Source of the DNA: Renibacterium sp.
GTDB taxonomy: Bacteria > Actinomycetota > Actinomycetes > Actinomycetales > Micrococcaceae
Assembly: GCA_017419405.1 (NCBI GenBank)
Contig: JAFOLH010000015.1
Location: 310,001-374,000 of the forward strand
Reading direction: 5' to 3'
Length of the DNA stretch: 64,000 nt
This document shows, piece by piece, positions 24,039-32,182 of this stretch; the stretch's first letter is position 1, and each line of letters begins with the position of its first letter. Under the pieces are notes generated by a model. It ran no database searches. It was not told the origin of the DNA and was given only the letters and a program-made list of their open reading frames with translations. Made by a program: the position numbers and the translations under genes.

Positions 24039-25001
24039 CTATCCGGCAAGCAGCCCGCGGTACCAGTCCGCAGTCGCCGGATCGAAGAACTCCCGCGGCG
24101 CCGGGTTCAGCCCGGTCGCCTCGAAAGTTCCGGACGCATCGAACCAGGAATCGTGGCACAGCATCTCGAGCGCACTGGAGCCTAGGCGCCTGCCGGCGGC
24201 GATTTCCCGGGCTGCGGCCAAGGCCAACGGAGCCGCCGGCAGCTCGAGGCCCACCCGTTCCCCGAATGACCTGGCCAGCTCCGCAATGCTGACCGGTTCG
24301 AGTTCGGCCGCGGCATAGGCTCCTGGCGAACCGTGCTGGGCGAGCGCAGCAACCAATCCGCCCAAACGATCCACGTGGATCGCCGAAACCTTCGCCGCCC
24401 CGGCCAAAGGCATGCCGCCCAAGGCGCGCAACAATGCGGACATTCCGGGCATCACCCAACGGTCTCCGGCGCCGAGGATCAGCTGCGGCCGCACCACGGT
24501 GCCGCCGGCGTCCAAAACCATCCGGTCCGCCGCCGCGCGGTCCCGGCTCCGGAAACTGGTCGGTGCGTAGCCGAGTCGCCGCAGGTCGCTGCCGCGGAAG
24601 GGCCCGCGGCCGTGCACCGCAGCAGTGCTGACGTAGACCAAGCGCTGGATCTCCGACTCGCGGCTGATCTCGATGACCGTTCGCACCAGATCCAGATTGA
24701 CCGCCCGGCTGAGTTCCTGGTCCGCCCCCAGATAACTGGTCGCCACGATGACGGCCTCTGCTCCGCGGATGGCTTCCGCGAGCAAATCGGTGCGCCTGAA
24801 ATCGAACGGGGCCAAGCCGACTTCAGCGACCGAGGACTCCGCCGTCGGCTGGATCTTTTGTCTCGCGGCCAGCCGAAGTGGGATACTTGGGCGAGTCTGC
24901 CCAAACGCGCGCCGGATACCCGATCCGATGAAACCGTTCGCACCGAGCAGAAGCGTCGGCGCGGCTGGGTGGACAGGAAAATCATTGGCTAGATTTTTCA
25001 T
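24039..25001 (-). CDS. NAD(P)-dependent epimerase/reductase, candidate butyrolactone-pathway reductase
   Basis: An extended-SDR type protein of 320 aa from the ATG at 25001 (MKNLANDFPVHPAAP). The dinucleotide motif is LLLGANGFIGSGI, then VIVATSYLGAD, VYVSTAAVHGRG, and VVRPQLILGAGDRWV. The active-site Tyr-x-x-x-Lys is not obvious, as in some atypical members. It is divergent from the receptor gene with 34 bp between the starts. Reductase genes of this type sit beside afsA/receptor pairs in Streptomyces (ScbB-like), where they reduce the butenolide/keto intermediate. That role is inferred from context. Confidence 0.75.
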   Translation of the reverse strand: MKNLANDFPVHPAAPTLLLGANGFIGSGIRRAFGQTRPSIPLRLAARQKIQPTAESSVAEVGLAPFDFRRTDLLAEAIRGAEAVIVATSYLGADQELSRAVNLDLVRTVIEISRESEIQRLVYVSTAAVHGRGPFRGSDLRRLGYAPTSFRSRDRAAADRMVLDAGGTVVRPQLILGAGDRWVMPGMSALLRALGGMPLAGAAKVSAIHVDRLGGLVAALAQHGSPGAYAAAELEPVSIAELARSFGERVGLELPAAPLALAAAREIAAGRRLGSSALEMLCHDSWFDASGTFEATGLNPAPREFFDPATADWYRGLLAG

Positions 25002-25035
25002 CTGATCAGCAGCTTTCGAGGAGTCTAATTTTTTT

Positions 25036-25656
25036 ATGGCAATGCAGCAGCGAGCTATCGAGACTCGCGAAAGGATCGTGGCCGCCGCAGCGGAGATATT
25101 TTCCAAAATGAGTTTCGCGGAAGCGTCGATGTCGGACATCATCAAGCTCGCGGCAGTGACTCAAGGGTCGGTGTACTTCCACTTCGATTCGAAAATGGAC
25201 CTGGCCAAAGAGATCGTGCACCGGCAGCACCTCATCTCGATGGAGCTGGGCAAAAATCGACTGGAGTCGCAGCGCCCGGCGATCGATTCCATGGTCGACC
25301 TGTCCTTCGACCTGGCCCGGTCGCTGCTGAGCCAACCGATCATGCGCGCCGGTCTGCGCCTGAGCACCGAATCCCTGGCGGTCTTCGACCAACCGATTGA
25401 AAGACCTTATCTGGATTGGATGGAGTTCTGCACCACGCTCCTCGAGCGCGCTGCCGACGAAGGCGAACTCATCGCTGATCAGGACATCGAATCGATCTCC
25501 TTCGTGATCATCAGCTCCTTTACCGGAGCCCACGTCTTTGCCGCGGCGCTCGGCGAATTGGACACCCTCGAATCCCGGTTGAGCAGCATGTGGCGGCTGC
25601 TGCTGCCCTCGATCGTCACGGACAAGGCGAAGACGCCGATTTTGTCCGCGCATTAG
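25036..25656 (+). CDS. TetR-family gamma-butyrolactone receptor (ArpA/ScbR type)
   Basis: A 206-aa TetR protein starting MAMQQRAIETRERIVAAAAEIFSK. The HTH (residues about 30-55, SDIIKLAAVTQGSVYFHFDSKMDLAKEIV) matches the AKVTKGALYFHFxSKexlA consensus of ArpA/ScbR receptors better than that of general TetR regulators. The remaining helical part is the ligand domain. Its 3' end overlaps the convergent afsA-like gene by 4 bp, the physical linkage seen for scbA/scbR-type loci. It should repress ARE-containing promoters and release DNA on binding a butyrolactone. GAGGAG lies 12 bp upstream of the ATG. Confidence 0.82.
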   Translation: MAMQQRAIETRERIVAAAAEIFSKMSFAEASMSDIIKLAAVTQGSVYFHFDSKMDLAKEIVHRQHLISMELGKNRLESQRPAIDSMVDLSFDLARSLLSQPIMRAGLRLSTESLAVFDQPIERPYLDWMEFCTTLLERAADEGELIADQDIESISFVIISSFTGAHVFAAALGELDTLESRLSSMWRLLLPSIVTDKAKTPILSAH

Positions 25657-26552
25657 AAGGCCAGCTCCAGAATCCGGTGAATCGAGGACACCGGCACCTC
25701 GACCACTGCGGTGGCCAGCACGCTGCCGGACTGCCGGACGGAGAACCACTCCCGCACGGCCCCCGAAACGTCATAGTGGTCCGGGACTTCGCGGTGGATC
25801 TCGATTTCCGGCTCGAACTCGGCGAACTTGGCGAAGCTGCAGTCGAATGACGACAGTTCGGACCCCGGACCGTGCACCTCGTGCACCGCCTGCCTGATCG
25901 CTTCGAGGAAGAGCATCCCCGGCACATGGTCCAAGGGGTGGTCGAAGAACACCGAATGCCGAAACGGCACCTCGAGCTTCCAGACCGCCTCGCTGTCGAT
26001 CGCTTCAATGAGCTTGCCGCAGGCGCTCGGCTTGCGGTCCGAGGGCGCGGCCAGGCTCCGACTGCCACGAATCTTGTCGTAGACCTTCCGCGGAACCACC
26101 CGGAGCTCCCCCCGGCCGGAGCCGAAATCGATTCCATCGGCCTCGAACCGCGCCTCGATGTCCAAGGCCCGCAGATTGCCGGCGGCATAGGCTGCGGAAT
26201 CGACGGAAAGCTGAATCGTGACATTCGTCGGACCAGTGCCTTCGCAGGGCGCGGGCTCCGACATCGAAACCATCAAACGGTCCATCAGGAAACTGCTTTC
26301 CAAAGGAACTCCGAGATATTCGTGGCAAACCACGAAAGCGGCCTGCCGCATGGCTTCGGCCAATAACGTCAAATTGCCCGGTGCTTGGCCAGGGCGGTAA
26401 AAATGATGCTCCCGAGGCCATTGGCTGCCCAGCACGAAAGCCCGCTGGTCGCACTGCAGGGAGTCGGTGATCAGGACTTCGGCAATGGCCCGTTTATGGA
26501 CCAGGGATTTGGCCACGGTCGATTCGAAAACGAGTTGGGATTTGCTTGACAT
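25653..26552 (-). CDS. AfsA-family gamma-butyrolactone signal synthase (double hotdog)
   Basis: The 299-aa protein contains two AfsA repeats. The first has LVHKRAIAEVLITDS, then the downstream FVLGSQWPREHHFY and LLAEAMRQAAFVVCHEYLGVP. The second runs FRHSVFFDHPLDHVPGMLFLEAIRQAVHEV and FAKFAEFEPEIEIHREV. The H-x4-E-VLITD and DHxxDHVPG-MLxxEAxRQA patterns are the family signature. AfsA/ScbA condense a beta-ketoacyl group with dihydroxyacetone phosphate in the first step of butyrolactone hormone synthesis. GAGG lies 6 bp upstream of the ATG. AfsA-type hotdog proteins without signalling roles exist, but the adjacent receptor and ARE-like site support signalling. Confidence 0.87.
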   Translation of the reverse strand: MSSKSQLVFESTVAKSLVHKRAIAEVLITDSLQCDQRAFVLGSQWPREHHFYRPGQAPGNLTLLAEAMRQAAFVVCHEYLGVPLESSFLMDRLMVSMSEPAPCEGTGPTNVTIQLSVDSAAYAAGNLRALDIEARFEADGIDFGSGRGELRVVPRKVYDKIRGSRSLAAPSDRKPSACGKLIEAIDSEAVWKLEVPFRHSVFFDHPLDHVPGMLFLEAIRQAVHEVHGPGSELSSFDCSFAKFAEFEPEIEIHREVPDHYDVSGAVREWFSVRQSGSVLATAVVEVPVSSIHRILELAF

Positions 26553-26595
26553 GTTGTTTCCTCACTGTGTTGACAAAGGTGAAAAGACAGACCAA

Positions 26596-26616
26596 ACAAA
26601 CCGATCGAACGGATTA
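26596..26616. promoter_or_regulatory. ARE-like operator upstream of the afsA homologue
   Basis: AAACCG (26598-26603), centre ATCGAA, CGGATT (26610-26615): the same ACCG-N6-CGG architecture as the panD site, flanked by T- and A-rich arms (CCAAACAA on the left, ATTTTT on the right). Twelve-base arms agree at 8 positions. It lies 46-63 bp upstream of the ATG, in the expected promoter region. In Streptomyces the receptor controls afsA/scbA through such a site, giving autoregulation of signal synthesis. Confidence 0.6.
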
Positions 26617-27220
26617 TTTTTTCGAAACAACTCGCCTGCTCAGTTTTCAACACTCCCCCCAAAACTCGCTGGTACTCAGCCGACCAGCCCCCGATGCGGC
26701 CTATCTCAACGCACCCATCATGGGGCCTGCCGCTCCGGATGCGAAACGTTCTCAGCACAGTCGATTGCGGCGCGCAGCACCAAGGCCGCCGGCCGGCCTC
26801 AGGCCGTCCTGCGCACACCCCTGAACGTCGGCTGGCCGCGCCCGCGCTCCCGGTCAAAAGACGCCGGATTCATACCAATCCCGGCGGTGGCGCACGCTCG
26901 GCGCTTGGCCAGCGGCGCACCGTCGGCGGAGCACACATCGAAGGCGCTTTTCGTCTCGGAGGTCAAAATCGGAAATATTCACGGATCGCAATCTTTGCCG
27001 ACGATATGAAAATTCCGGTGATCGATGCATATTCACAGCTTGCGCCAAACGGATGCTGAGTCGAAGATCGCATCGATCAGGTGGCCGGGTTAGGAATTCA
27101 CCAATGCCGGCGAACCTTACCGGTATACCGCCCGAGGCACAGCCGGGCCTACGGTGATCGAAAGGCCCGCGAAGCAGCAACCCGGAAACCGGGGCACCGC
27201 GGTTCCACCGAGGGAGGGGT
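26617..27220. other. Long intergenic region, no gene recognised
   Basis: About 600 bp between the afsA promoter and the SnoaL-like gene. Several open frames cross it on both strands, but none has a recognisable domain, a ribosome site or a consistent codon bias, so I call none. GGGAGGGG at 27211-27218 is the ribosome site of the next gene. The length is unusual for this window and may hold a small RNA or gene remnants. Confidence 0.5.
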
Positions 27221-27772
27221 ATGCAGCACCAGATCAGTTCGCTCGTCCGGCGGATCGAGGCCTTGGAGGCCGAAGCGGAGATCCGCCGGCTTCAGGCCCG
27301 CTACCAGTTCCTCTGCGATACCCCGTGCCCCGAACCGGGCGTCGTCGATGACCGGGACCGGATCGATCGGATCATGGAGTTGTATGCGGACGGCTGCCTC
27401 TGGCAAGGCGTCGGCGAATATTATGCCGGGCAATTCGGCAAGGCGGAGGGGAAAGCCCAGGTACGGGCACACTTCGAACGGTTCTGGGCGCAACGCAGCG
27501 AACCGGCCTTGGTCCTCAACGCCCACTACTTGAGTTCGGAGCAAATCCACGTCGACGGCGACCGCGCCGAGGGCCAATGGATACACCTGCAGCCGTGGTT
27601 CTTCGCGGACGGCTCCGGTCAATTGAGATCCAGCAGGCTCAACAACGGCTTCCGCCGGATCGATGGATCTTGGCGGATCACCAGGACCCGGACGGAGAAC
27701 GTCTTCGTGGCGCCGTTGCCCGCCGGTTTCGCCTCCGCATTCCCGGCCTCCTCGGTGCTCATGGAGCCCTGA
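27221..27772 (+). CDS. SnoaL/NTF2-like protein
   Basis: A 183-aa protein with a short N-terminal coiled segment (SSLVRRIEALEAEAEIRRLQARY) typical of SnoaL_4 proteins. The cone-shaped NTF2-like fold follows: RIMELYADGCLWQGVGEYY, VRAHFERFWAQ, SEQIHVDGDRAEGQW, NGFRRIDGSWRITRTR. This family includes dehydratases, cyclases and small subunits of dioxygenase-like systems acting on aromatic or polyketide compounds. It converges on the response-regulator gene at the edge of the auxin island, so it could serve the island or the biosynthetic cluster. Function unassigned. Confidence 0.8.
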   Translation: MQHQISSLVRRIEALEAEAEIRRLQARYQFLCDTPCPEPGVVDDRDRIDRIMELYADGCLWQGVGEYYAGQFGKAEGKAQVRAHFERFWAQRSEPALVLNAHYLSSEQIHVDGDRAEGQWIHLQPWFFADGSGQLRSSRLNNGFRRIDGSWRITRTRTENVFVAPLPAGFASAFPASSVLMEP

Positions 27773-27791
27773 GGCCGGCCGGCGGACCCGG

Positions 27792-28436
27792 CTAGACGAC
27801 GATCCGGAAACTCAGGATGTCGCGGACCAGAGACCCAACGGATTCCGCCTCGGTCTTGGCTTTGATCCGGGCCCGGTGAACGTCCACAGTCTTGATGCTG
27901 GTGCTGAGCTCGCGCGCGATCTGCTTGCTGGCCATGCCATCGATGACCAGTCTGAGGACTTCCCGTTCACGGGGCGTCAGGGCGGCCAAGCGCTCCAACA
28001 CTCCCCTGCGCTGCCGATCCGCTTCGAACCGCTCCGCCGCGTTGACCAGTTGCGCCTGCACGACTTCGAGCATCTTCTGCGGTTCGTAGGGCTTTTCCAA
28101 GAAATCCACTGCGCCGCCCTGCAACGCCCGGACCGACATCGGAATGTCACCGTGTGCGGAGCAGAAGATGATCGGCGCCGGGTATTCCAAGGCGACGAGT
28201 TGCTCCTGCAGTTGGAATCCGCTCAGGCCGGGCATCCGCACATCGACGATCACTACGCCCGGTTCGCTGGGCACGAACTCGGCGAGGAACGTGTGTGCGT
28301 CCGGATACACCAGCGCCTCGATGCCGACGCTCTCGAAGAGGAACACCAGGGATGTTCGGAGATCTTCGTCGTCGTCGACGATGTGCACTACCGGTTCGGC
28401 GAACTCTTTGGCGGCTCCCTTGTCAGCGTCGATCAT
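27792..28436 (-). CDS. FixJ/NarL-type response regulator
   Basis: The 214-aa protein has a receiver domain with acidic pair D21/D22 (IVDDDEDL), phospho-acceptor D65 (VIVDVRMPG), the Ser in IIFCSAHGD and the Lys in FLEKPYEP. The C-terminal LuxR HTH reads LTPREREVLRLVIDGMASKQIARELSTSIKTVDVHRARI. It overlaps the amidase gene by 4 bp. Its partner is the PAS histidine kinase at the upstream end of this operon. A two-component pair of this kind (IacS/IacR2) activates iac genes in Paraburkholderia, so control of the auxin genes is the natural inference. Confidence 0.9.
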   Translation of the reverse strand: MIDADKGAAKEFAEPVVHIVDDDEDLRTSLVFLFESVGIEALVYPDAHTFLAEFVPSEPGVVIVDVRMPGLSGFQLQEQLVALEYPAPIIFCSAHGDIPMSVRALQGGAVDFLEKPYEPQKMLEVVQAQLVNAAERFEADRQRRGVLERLAALTPREREVLRLVIDGMASKQIARELSTSIKTVDVHRARIKAKTEAESVGSLVRDILSFRIVV

Positions 28437-29740
28437 GGCACGGCTTTCTTGAGGTCGGTGGGCCGGAGTCCGTCGAGGACCTGCTCGACCCAGCGGGCAT
28501 GGCGGAGAAGTTCAGTTTCGTCGCGGCGCAGGCCGACGACTTGGACGCCCAGCGGCAGCCCCTGGTCGTCGGTGCAGCCAGGGACCGCGACGACCGGCAG
28601 CCCGAGCGCTTGCCACGGCCGGCTGAGAATCGGATCTCCGGTGGCGGCCAGGCCGCGGGGTGCCGCGCCCAGCGCAGCGGGACCCAGGACAACGTCGAAA
28701 CGCGCCGACTCCTCGGCGATCCAGCGTTGCCCAGCGGCCAACGTCTCCTGGGCGGCCCGATAATGCGGCAAGGGCAGCTGCGCCCCGGAGCGCAGAAGTT
28801 TGGCCAGCGGCTCGCTGAGCCGGTCGAGCTGCGCCAGTTCAGCACTCCGCTCGCGCGCTGCTTCATACGCCATGATCACCGGATGGGCGATGGCCAGCTG
28901 GGCGAGCGGAGCCGCTGCCAGCTCGTCTTCGACCTGAGCGCCGGCGGCACGCAGTTGCTGGCCCAGCTCGCGCAGCGCGGCGGTCATCGCCGGTTCGAGG
29001 GTACCGATCGTCTCCGCCGCCCAGAGCAGCACCCGCGGCGGCGATCGGACCGTTTCGGATCCGATGTCCGGCTGCCCGCTGAAGGCCGCCCAGGCCAATG
29101 CCAGGTCCGAGACCGAGGCGGCGAAGAAGCCGTGGCTGTCCAGACTTGGACTGAGTCCGGTGACGCCGGTGAGCGGTACCAGGCCCTGGCTCAGCACCAT
29201 CGCGGCAACGCCGCAATACGCGGCCGGGCGGATCACCGAACCCGCGGTCTGCGAACCGAGCGCGAGCGGGACTTGCCCGGCCGCGACGGCCGCTGCGGAA
29301 CCGCTCGAAGAACCCCCCGGAGTATGCCCGGGCGCAGCGGGATTGGTGGTGGGCCCCGGAGCGAAATAGGCGAACTCCGTACTGACCGTCTTTCCGGTCG
29401 GCAGGGCGCCGGCGGCGCGCCAGGCCGCGACGATCGCCGCGTCTTCGGTTGCCGGCGGCGCGTGCGCCCGCAACTCCGAACCGCAACGGGTGGGGAATCC
29501 CGCGACGTCGATGATGTCTTTGACGCCGAGCGGGACCCCGCCGAGCAATCCGGCGGGTTCGGCACCGGGTGGACGGGCCGGGATTTCGGCCTCCCCCACC
29601 CAGGCACGGATCCGGGGCTCGGTCGCGGCGCGGCAGGCCCTGCTGCACTCCAGCGCCGCTGCCGTCGTCGTCTGACCGGAATCGAGTTCGGCAACCAGGG
29701 CGCGCAACGACCAAGGGCGATGAAGCTCCGAGCTGCTCAT
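28433..29740 (-). CDS. iacH: Amidase-signature enzyme (IacH-like)
   Basis: The protein has 435 aa from the ATG at 29740, overlapping the previous stop (ATGA). The Ser-cisSer-Lys triad region is clear: Lys in GVPLGVKDIIDV, the Gly/Ser-rich GGSSSGSAAAVAAG, and the nucleophile region GSQTAGSVIRP. Amidases hydrolyse amides such as indole-3-acetamide. In the iac clusters of Pseudomonas and Acinetobacter the amidase gene is iacH, and the set of neighbours here supports the same name. Its exact role in auxin breakdown is unsettled. Confidence 0.82.
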   Translation of the reverse strand: MSSSELHRPWSLRALVAELDSGQTTTAAALECSRACRAATEPRIRAWVGEAEIPARPPGAEPAGLLGGVPLGVKDIIDVAGFPTRCGSELRAHAPPATEDAAIVAAWRAAGALPTGKTVSTEFAYFAPGPTTNPAAPGHTPGGSSSGSAAAVAAGQVPLALGSQTAGSVIRPAAYCGVAAMVLSQGLVPLTGVTGLSPSLDSHGFFAASVSDLALAWAAFSGQPDIGSETVRSPPRVLLWAAETIGTLEPAMTAALRELGQQLRAAGAQVEDELAAAPLAQLAIAHPVIMAYEAARERSAELAQLDRLSEPLAKLLRSGAQLPLPHYRAAQETLAAGQRWIAEESARFDVVLGPAALGAAPRGLAATGDPILSRPWQALGLPVVAVPGCTDDQGLPLGVQVVGLRRDETELLRHARWVEQVLDGLRPTDLKKAVP

Positions 29741-30018
29741 GCGTCCCCCACCCAGGAGGCGTCGGCCTCCCAGTAATCCATGCCGCTCGCGCTGACCGAG
29801 TGCCGCCATTCCGAGATCCTCCGCAACTGCGGCTCAATCAGTGAGGTGACGTCGTCGGCAGCGTCCGGGCCGTCCTCGGGCACCTGCCAGTGCACCCAGT
29901 TGAGCTCGCGTCCAGCTGGATCCCGGACGAACAAATCGACGTGCCGCCAACCGTAATTGTGCGTGTCATTGTAGCAGGTCAAGGTGGTGGTGACTGGGGG
30001 TTCCGGCTCGGAATTCAT
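29737..30018 (-). CDS. Conserved small protein, unknown function (93 aa)
   Basis: The protein begins MNSEPEPPVTTTLTCYNDTHNYGW, followed by HVDLFVRDPAGRELNWVHWQVPEDG and an acidic C-terminal helix. It is translationally coupled on both sides, to the flavin reductase upstream and the amidase downstream. No domain is recognised. Its place in the iac operon makes it a candidate for the small accessory protein iacI or a subunit of the monooxygenase system, but similarity cannot be judged without a search. Confidence 0.7.
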   Translation of the reverse strand: MNSEPEPPVTTTLTCYNDTHNYGWRHVDLFVRDPAGRELNWVHWQVPEDGPDAADDVTSLIEPQLRRISEWRHSVSASGMDYWEADASWVGDA

Positions 30019-30548
30019 GCGTTCCGCCCGACTGGCTTGACGAGTGCGGCCGGGTCGATTTGGTGGAAATTCCGCTGGAAGTAGACCAGGGCCCCGACGT
30101 CGTCGTGCACCACCACGTGCTCGACTTCGATGAACAGCACGGTGTGCGTCCCCTGCACGAATTCCGCGCCGATGCTCCCCACGATCACCGCTGCGGCGTC
30201 ATGGAGCACCGGGACCCCGTAGCGATCATGATCCCATACCGGCCATTCGAATCGCTCGGTCATCGAAATCCCGGTGGCTCCGGCGAAATGCATCGCGAGT
30301 TCCTTGTGCTGCTGCCCGAGCACGTTGATTGCCACTTTTCGGTTGGTTCGGAAAATGTCGTGCGTGTAGCTCGATTGGTTGACGCAGACCAGTAGCTTCG
30401 GCGGGGTGTCGGTCACCGAGCAAATGGCGCTGACCGTTATGCCCGCCCGGCCGCTGACCCCATTGGTCGTGACCACGTTCACCGCGGAGGAGAGATTCGC
30501 CATCGCGGCCCGGAAGTCACGTTGTGTCGTGGTGAGTTTGTCGACCAT
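30015..30548 (-). CDS. iacG: Flavin reductase (IacG-like)
   Basis: This 177-aa HpaC/RutF-type flavin reductase has FRAAMANLSSAVNVVTTNG at the N-terminus, GRAGITVSAICSVTDTPPKLLVCVNQ as the flavin site, and NVLGQQHKELAMHFAG. It reduces FMN or FAD with NAD(P)H and passes it to a partner monooxygenase. The partner is most likely the acyl-CoA-dehydrogenase-like IacA encoded divergently at 32307. It overlaps the 93-aa gene by 4 bp, and a candidate response-regulator site lies 55-75 bp upstream. Confidence 0.85.
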   Translation of the reverse strand: MVDKLTTTQRDFRAAMANLSSAVNVVTTNGVSGRAGITVSAICSVTDTPPKLLVCVNQSSYTHDIFRTNRKVAINVLGQQHKELAMHFAGATGISMTERFEWPVWDHDRYGVPVLHDAAAVIVGSIGAEFVQGTHTVLFIEVEHVVVHDDVGALVYFQRNFHQIDPAALVKPVGRNA

Positions 30549-30602
30549 GTCTCGACGTTAGGCTTGGACCCGCTCAACCGATATCAAGAGTTCCACCGCC
30601 CC

Positions 30603-30623
30603 TGCTGAGGGTTTCCCCTACGT
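30603..30623. promoter_or_regulatory. Candidate response-regulator site upstream of iacG
   Basis: TGCTGAGGGTTTCCCCTACGT overlaps the end of the kinase gene and shares GAGGGTTTCC-like core and flank positions (14 of 21) with the reverse complement of the site at 32183-32203 in the iacA-kinase promoter. Matching sites before the two iac transcription units are what a dedicated regulator would need. Confidence 0.4.
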
Positions 30624-32108
30624 CGCGGTGCCCGGGGCCAGTGGCAAAGCGAAGCCGAACTGCGAACCACCCGATTCGCGGAGCTCCGCCCAGATGCGGC
30701 CGTGCTGCCGGGTGACGATGCGATGGCTCAGCGCCAGGCCGATGCCGCTGCCGGCTTCCTTGTTGGTGAACGACTCGGCGAACGGATCCTGCGCGAAACC
30801 ACGCCCCTGGTCGTCCACGGTGCACACGCCGACCGATTCCTCGGTTCGGGTGGCAATCACGATCCGCCGGTCGGCCGGATCGCATTCGGCCATCTCGTCG
30901 ATCGCGTTGAAACTCAGGTTGAGCACCACCTGGCCGGTCAGCACCCGCTCGCAACGAACCAGGATCGGCGCTTTGGCCAGTTGCAGATCAAGCGCCACAC
31001 CTGCGGCCGCGGCACGGAGCCGGATGAAATGCAAACACTCGTTGACCACATCGTTGAGATCCACCGTCTGCTCGACATGTTCCAGATGGCCGACGAAGGA
31101 ACGCAGCGCATTCACGATCTCCGCGGCACGGTCGATCTGCCGTGCCGCACTGTCCAGACCGAAGACCAGCTTCCGATCCACCGTCGTCGAGTCGGACGGC
31201 CGCAGGTCCGGGCCGATGGCCGTCGCCCGGGCCCGGACGCCGGCGATGAAATTGCCGGCCGCGGCCAGCGGCTGGCCCAGCTCGTGCGCAATGGCCATCG
31301 CCATGTCTCCCATGGCGTTGTAACGGGCCAGGTGATTCTCGTGCCGCAATTCGCGTTCCCGCCGGACTTCGCCCTGCACGCGCGCCGAAACATCATGCAG
31401 AATCATCAAATAGACCTCTTCCGCGGAGTCCCGGAGCCGTTCCAGACTCCCTTCCAGCCACGTCGAACGGCGTTCACTGCCAAGCAGATTCAGCTGCACT
31501 GGCCCCACCGGATCCGCACCGGCCGCGGTTTCGTGCCAGGTCGCCGGGCGGCCGCCTTGGCGTAACCGGGCGTACGCGGTCAAGGGCGAGCCGAGGGGCG
31601 GGTTGTCATCACCGCTCAGACCGAGGTAGCTCAGGGCCGAGTCCGTGGCGAACCGGATGGCGCCGCCGGCATCGAGCAAAAAGGCCACCGTCGAGGTGTG
31701 CCGGGCCAAAGCATCCACCGTCGCGCTGGTGAGCCTGAGTTCCCGTTCCACCTGCTGTTCGCGCTCGATGTCGCGGAATTGCACCATCACTGCCGGCCCT
31801 TGCGCCAATTCGACTCCCACCGCGACCGCGTCCGTGGGGATCACCCGGCCGGATTTGGAGCGGTAGTGCCATTCGATGCTCCGCGCTCCTTTTTCCGCGG
31901 CCTCCTGCAACCAGGCCCGCCCGATCACCCGGTCGTATTGCTGCGCCGAACTGCTCATGTCATTCGCTTTCAATGGCCGCAGTTCGGCAAGGCTGAACTC
32001 GAGCATCTCGCACGCTGCCGGGTTGGCCCACAAAATGTTCTTGGTGCGCGCGTCATGGATGAGGATGCACATCCGGGAAGCGTTCATCATCGAACCGAAA
32101 TCGGACAT
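30618..32108 (-). CDS. PAS-domain sensor histidine kinase (FixL-like)
   Basis: The protein has about 496 aa from the ATG at 32108, which has GGAG 6 bp upstream; an ATG at 32141 would add 11 residues. Two PAS domains (about residues 10-125 and 135-250) are followed by the phosphorylation site AIAHELGQPLAAAGNF (H275), the N box LNLSFNAIDEM, G1 DQGRGF and G2 GSGIGLALSHRIV. There are no membrane segments, so it senses a cytoplasmic signal, plausibly an aromatic compound. It is first in the operon that ends with the FixJ-like regulator and is divergent from iacA. Confidence 0.9.
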   Translation of the reverse strand: MSDFGSMMNASRMCILIHDARTKNILWANPAACEMLEFSLAELRPLKANDMSSSAQQYDRVIGRAWLQEAAEKGARSIEWHYRSKSGRVIPTDAVAVGVELAQGPAVMVQFRDIEREQQVERELRLTSATVDALARHTSTVAFLLDAGGAIRFATDSALSYLGLSGDDNPPLGSPLTAYARLRQGGRPATWHETAAGADPVGPVQLNLLGSERRSTWLEGSLERLRDSAEEVYLMILHDVSARVQGEVRRERELRHENHLARYNAMGDMAMAIAHELGQPLAAAGNFIAGVRARATAIGPDLRPSDSTTVDRKLVFGLDSAARQIDRAAEIVNALRSFVGHLEHVEQTVDLNDVVNECLHFIRLRAAAAGVALDLQLAKAPILVRCERVLTGQVVLNLSFNAIDEMAECDPADRRIVIATRTEESVGVCTVDDQGRGFAQDPFAESFTNKEAGSGIGLALSHRIVTRQHGRIWAELRESGGSQFGFALPLAPGTAT

Positions 32109-32182
32109 CGCGATCTCCGGGGCGGCCGGGTCAATCTGCATCTGCCCAGACTAGCGCCGCCGGCCGGAGCCGGGGCCCAGAC

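Noticed and set aside
25653-26552. Simple thioesterase/dehydratase reading of the hotdog protein
   Set aside because: The double repeat and the HVPGMLFLEAIRQA signature are specific to AfsA, and the adjacent receptor gene supports that.
26467-27180. Several overlapping ORFs in the afsA-SnoaL gap
   Set aside because: No domains, conflicting frames on both strands, no good starts.
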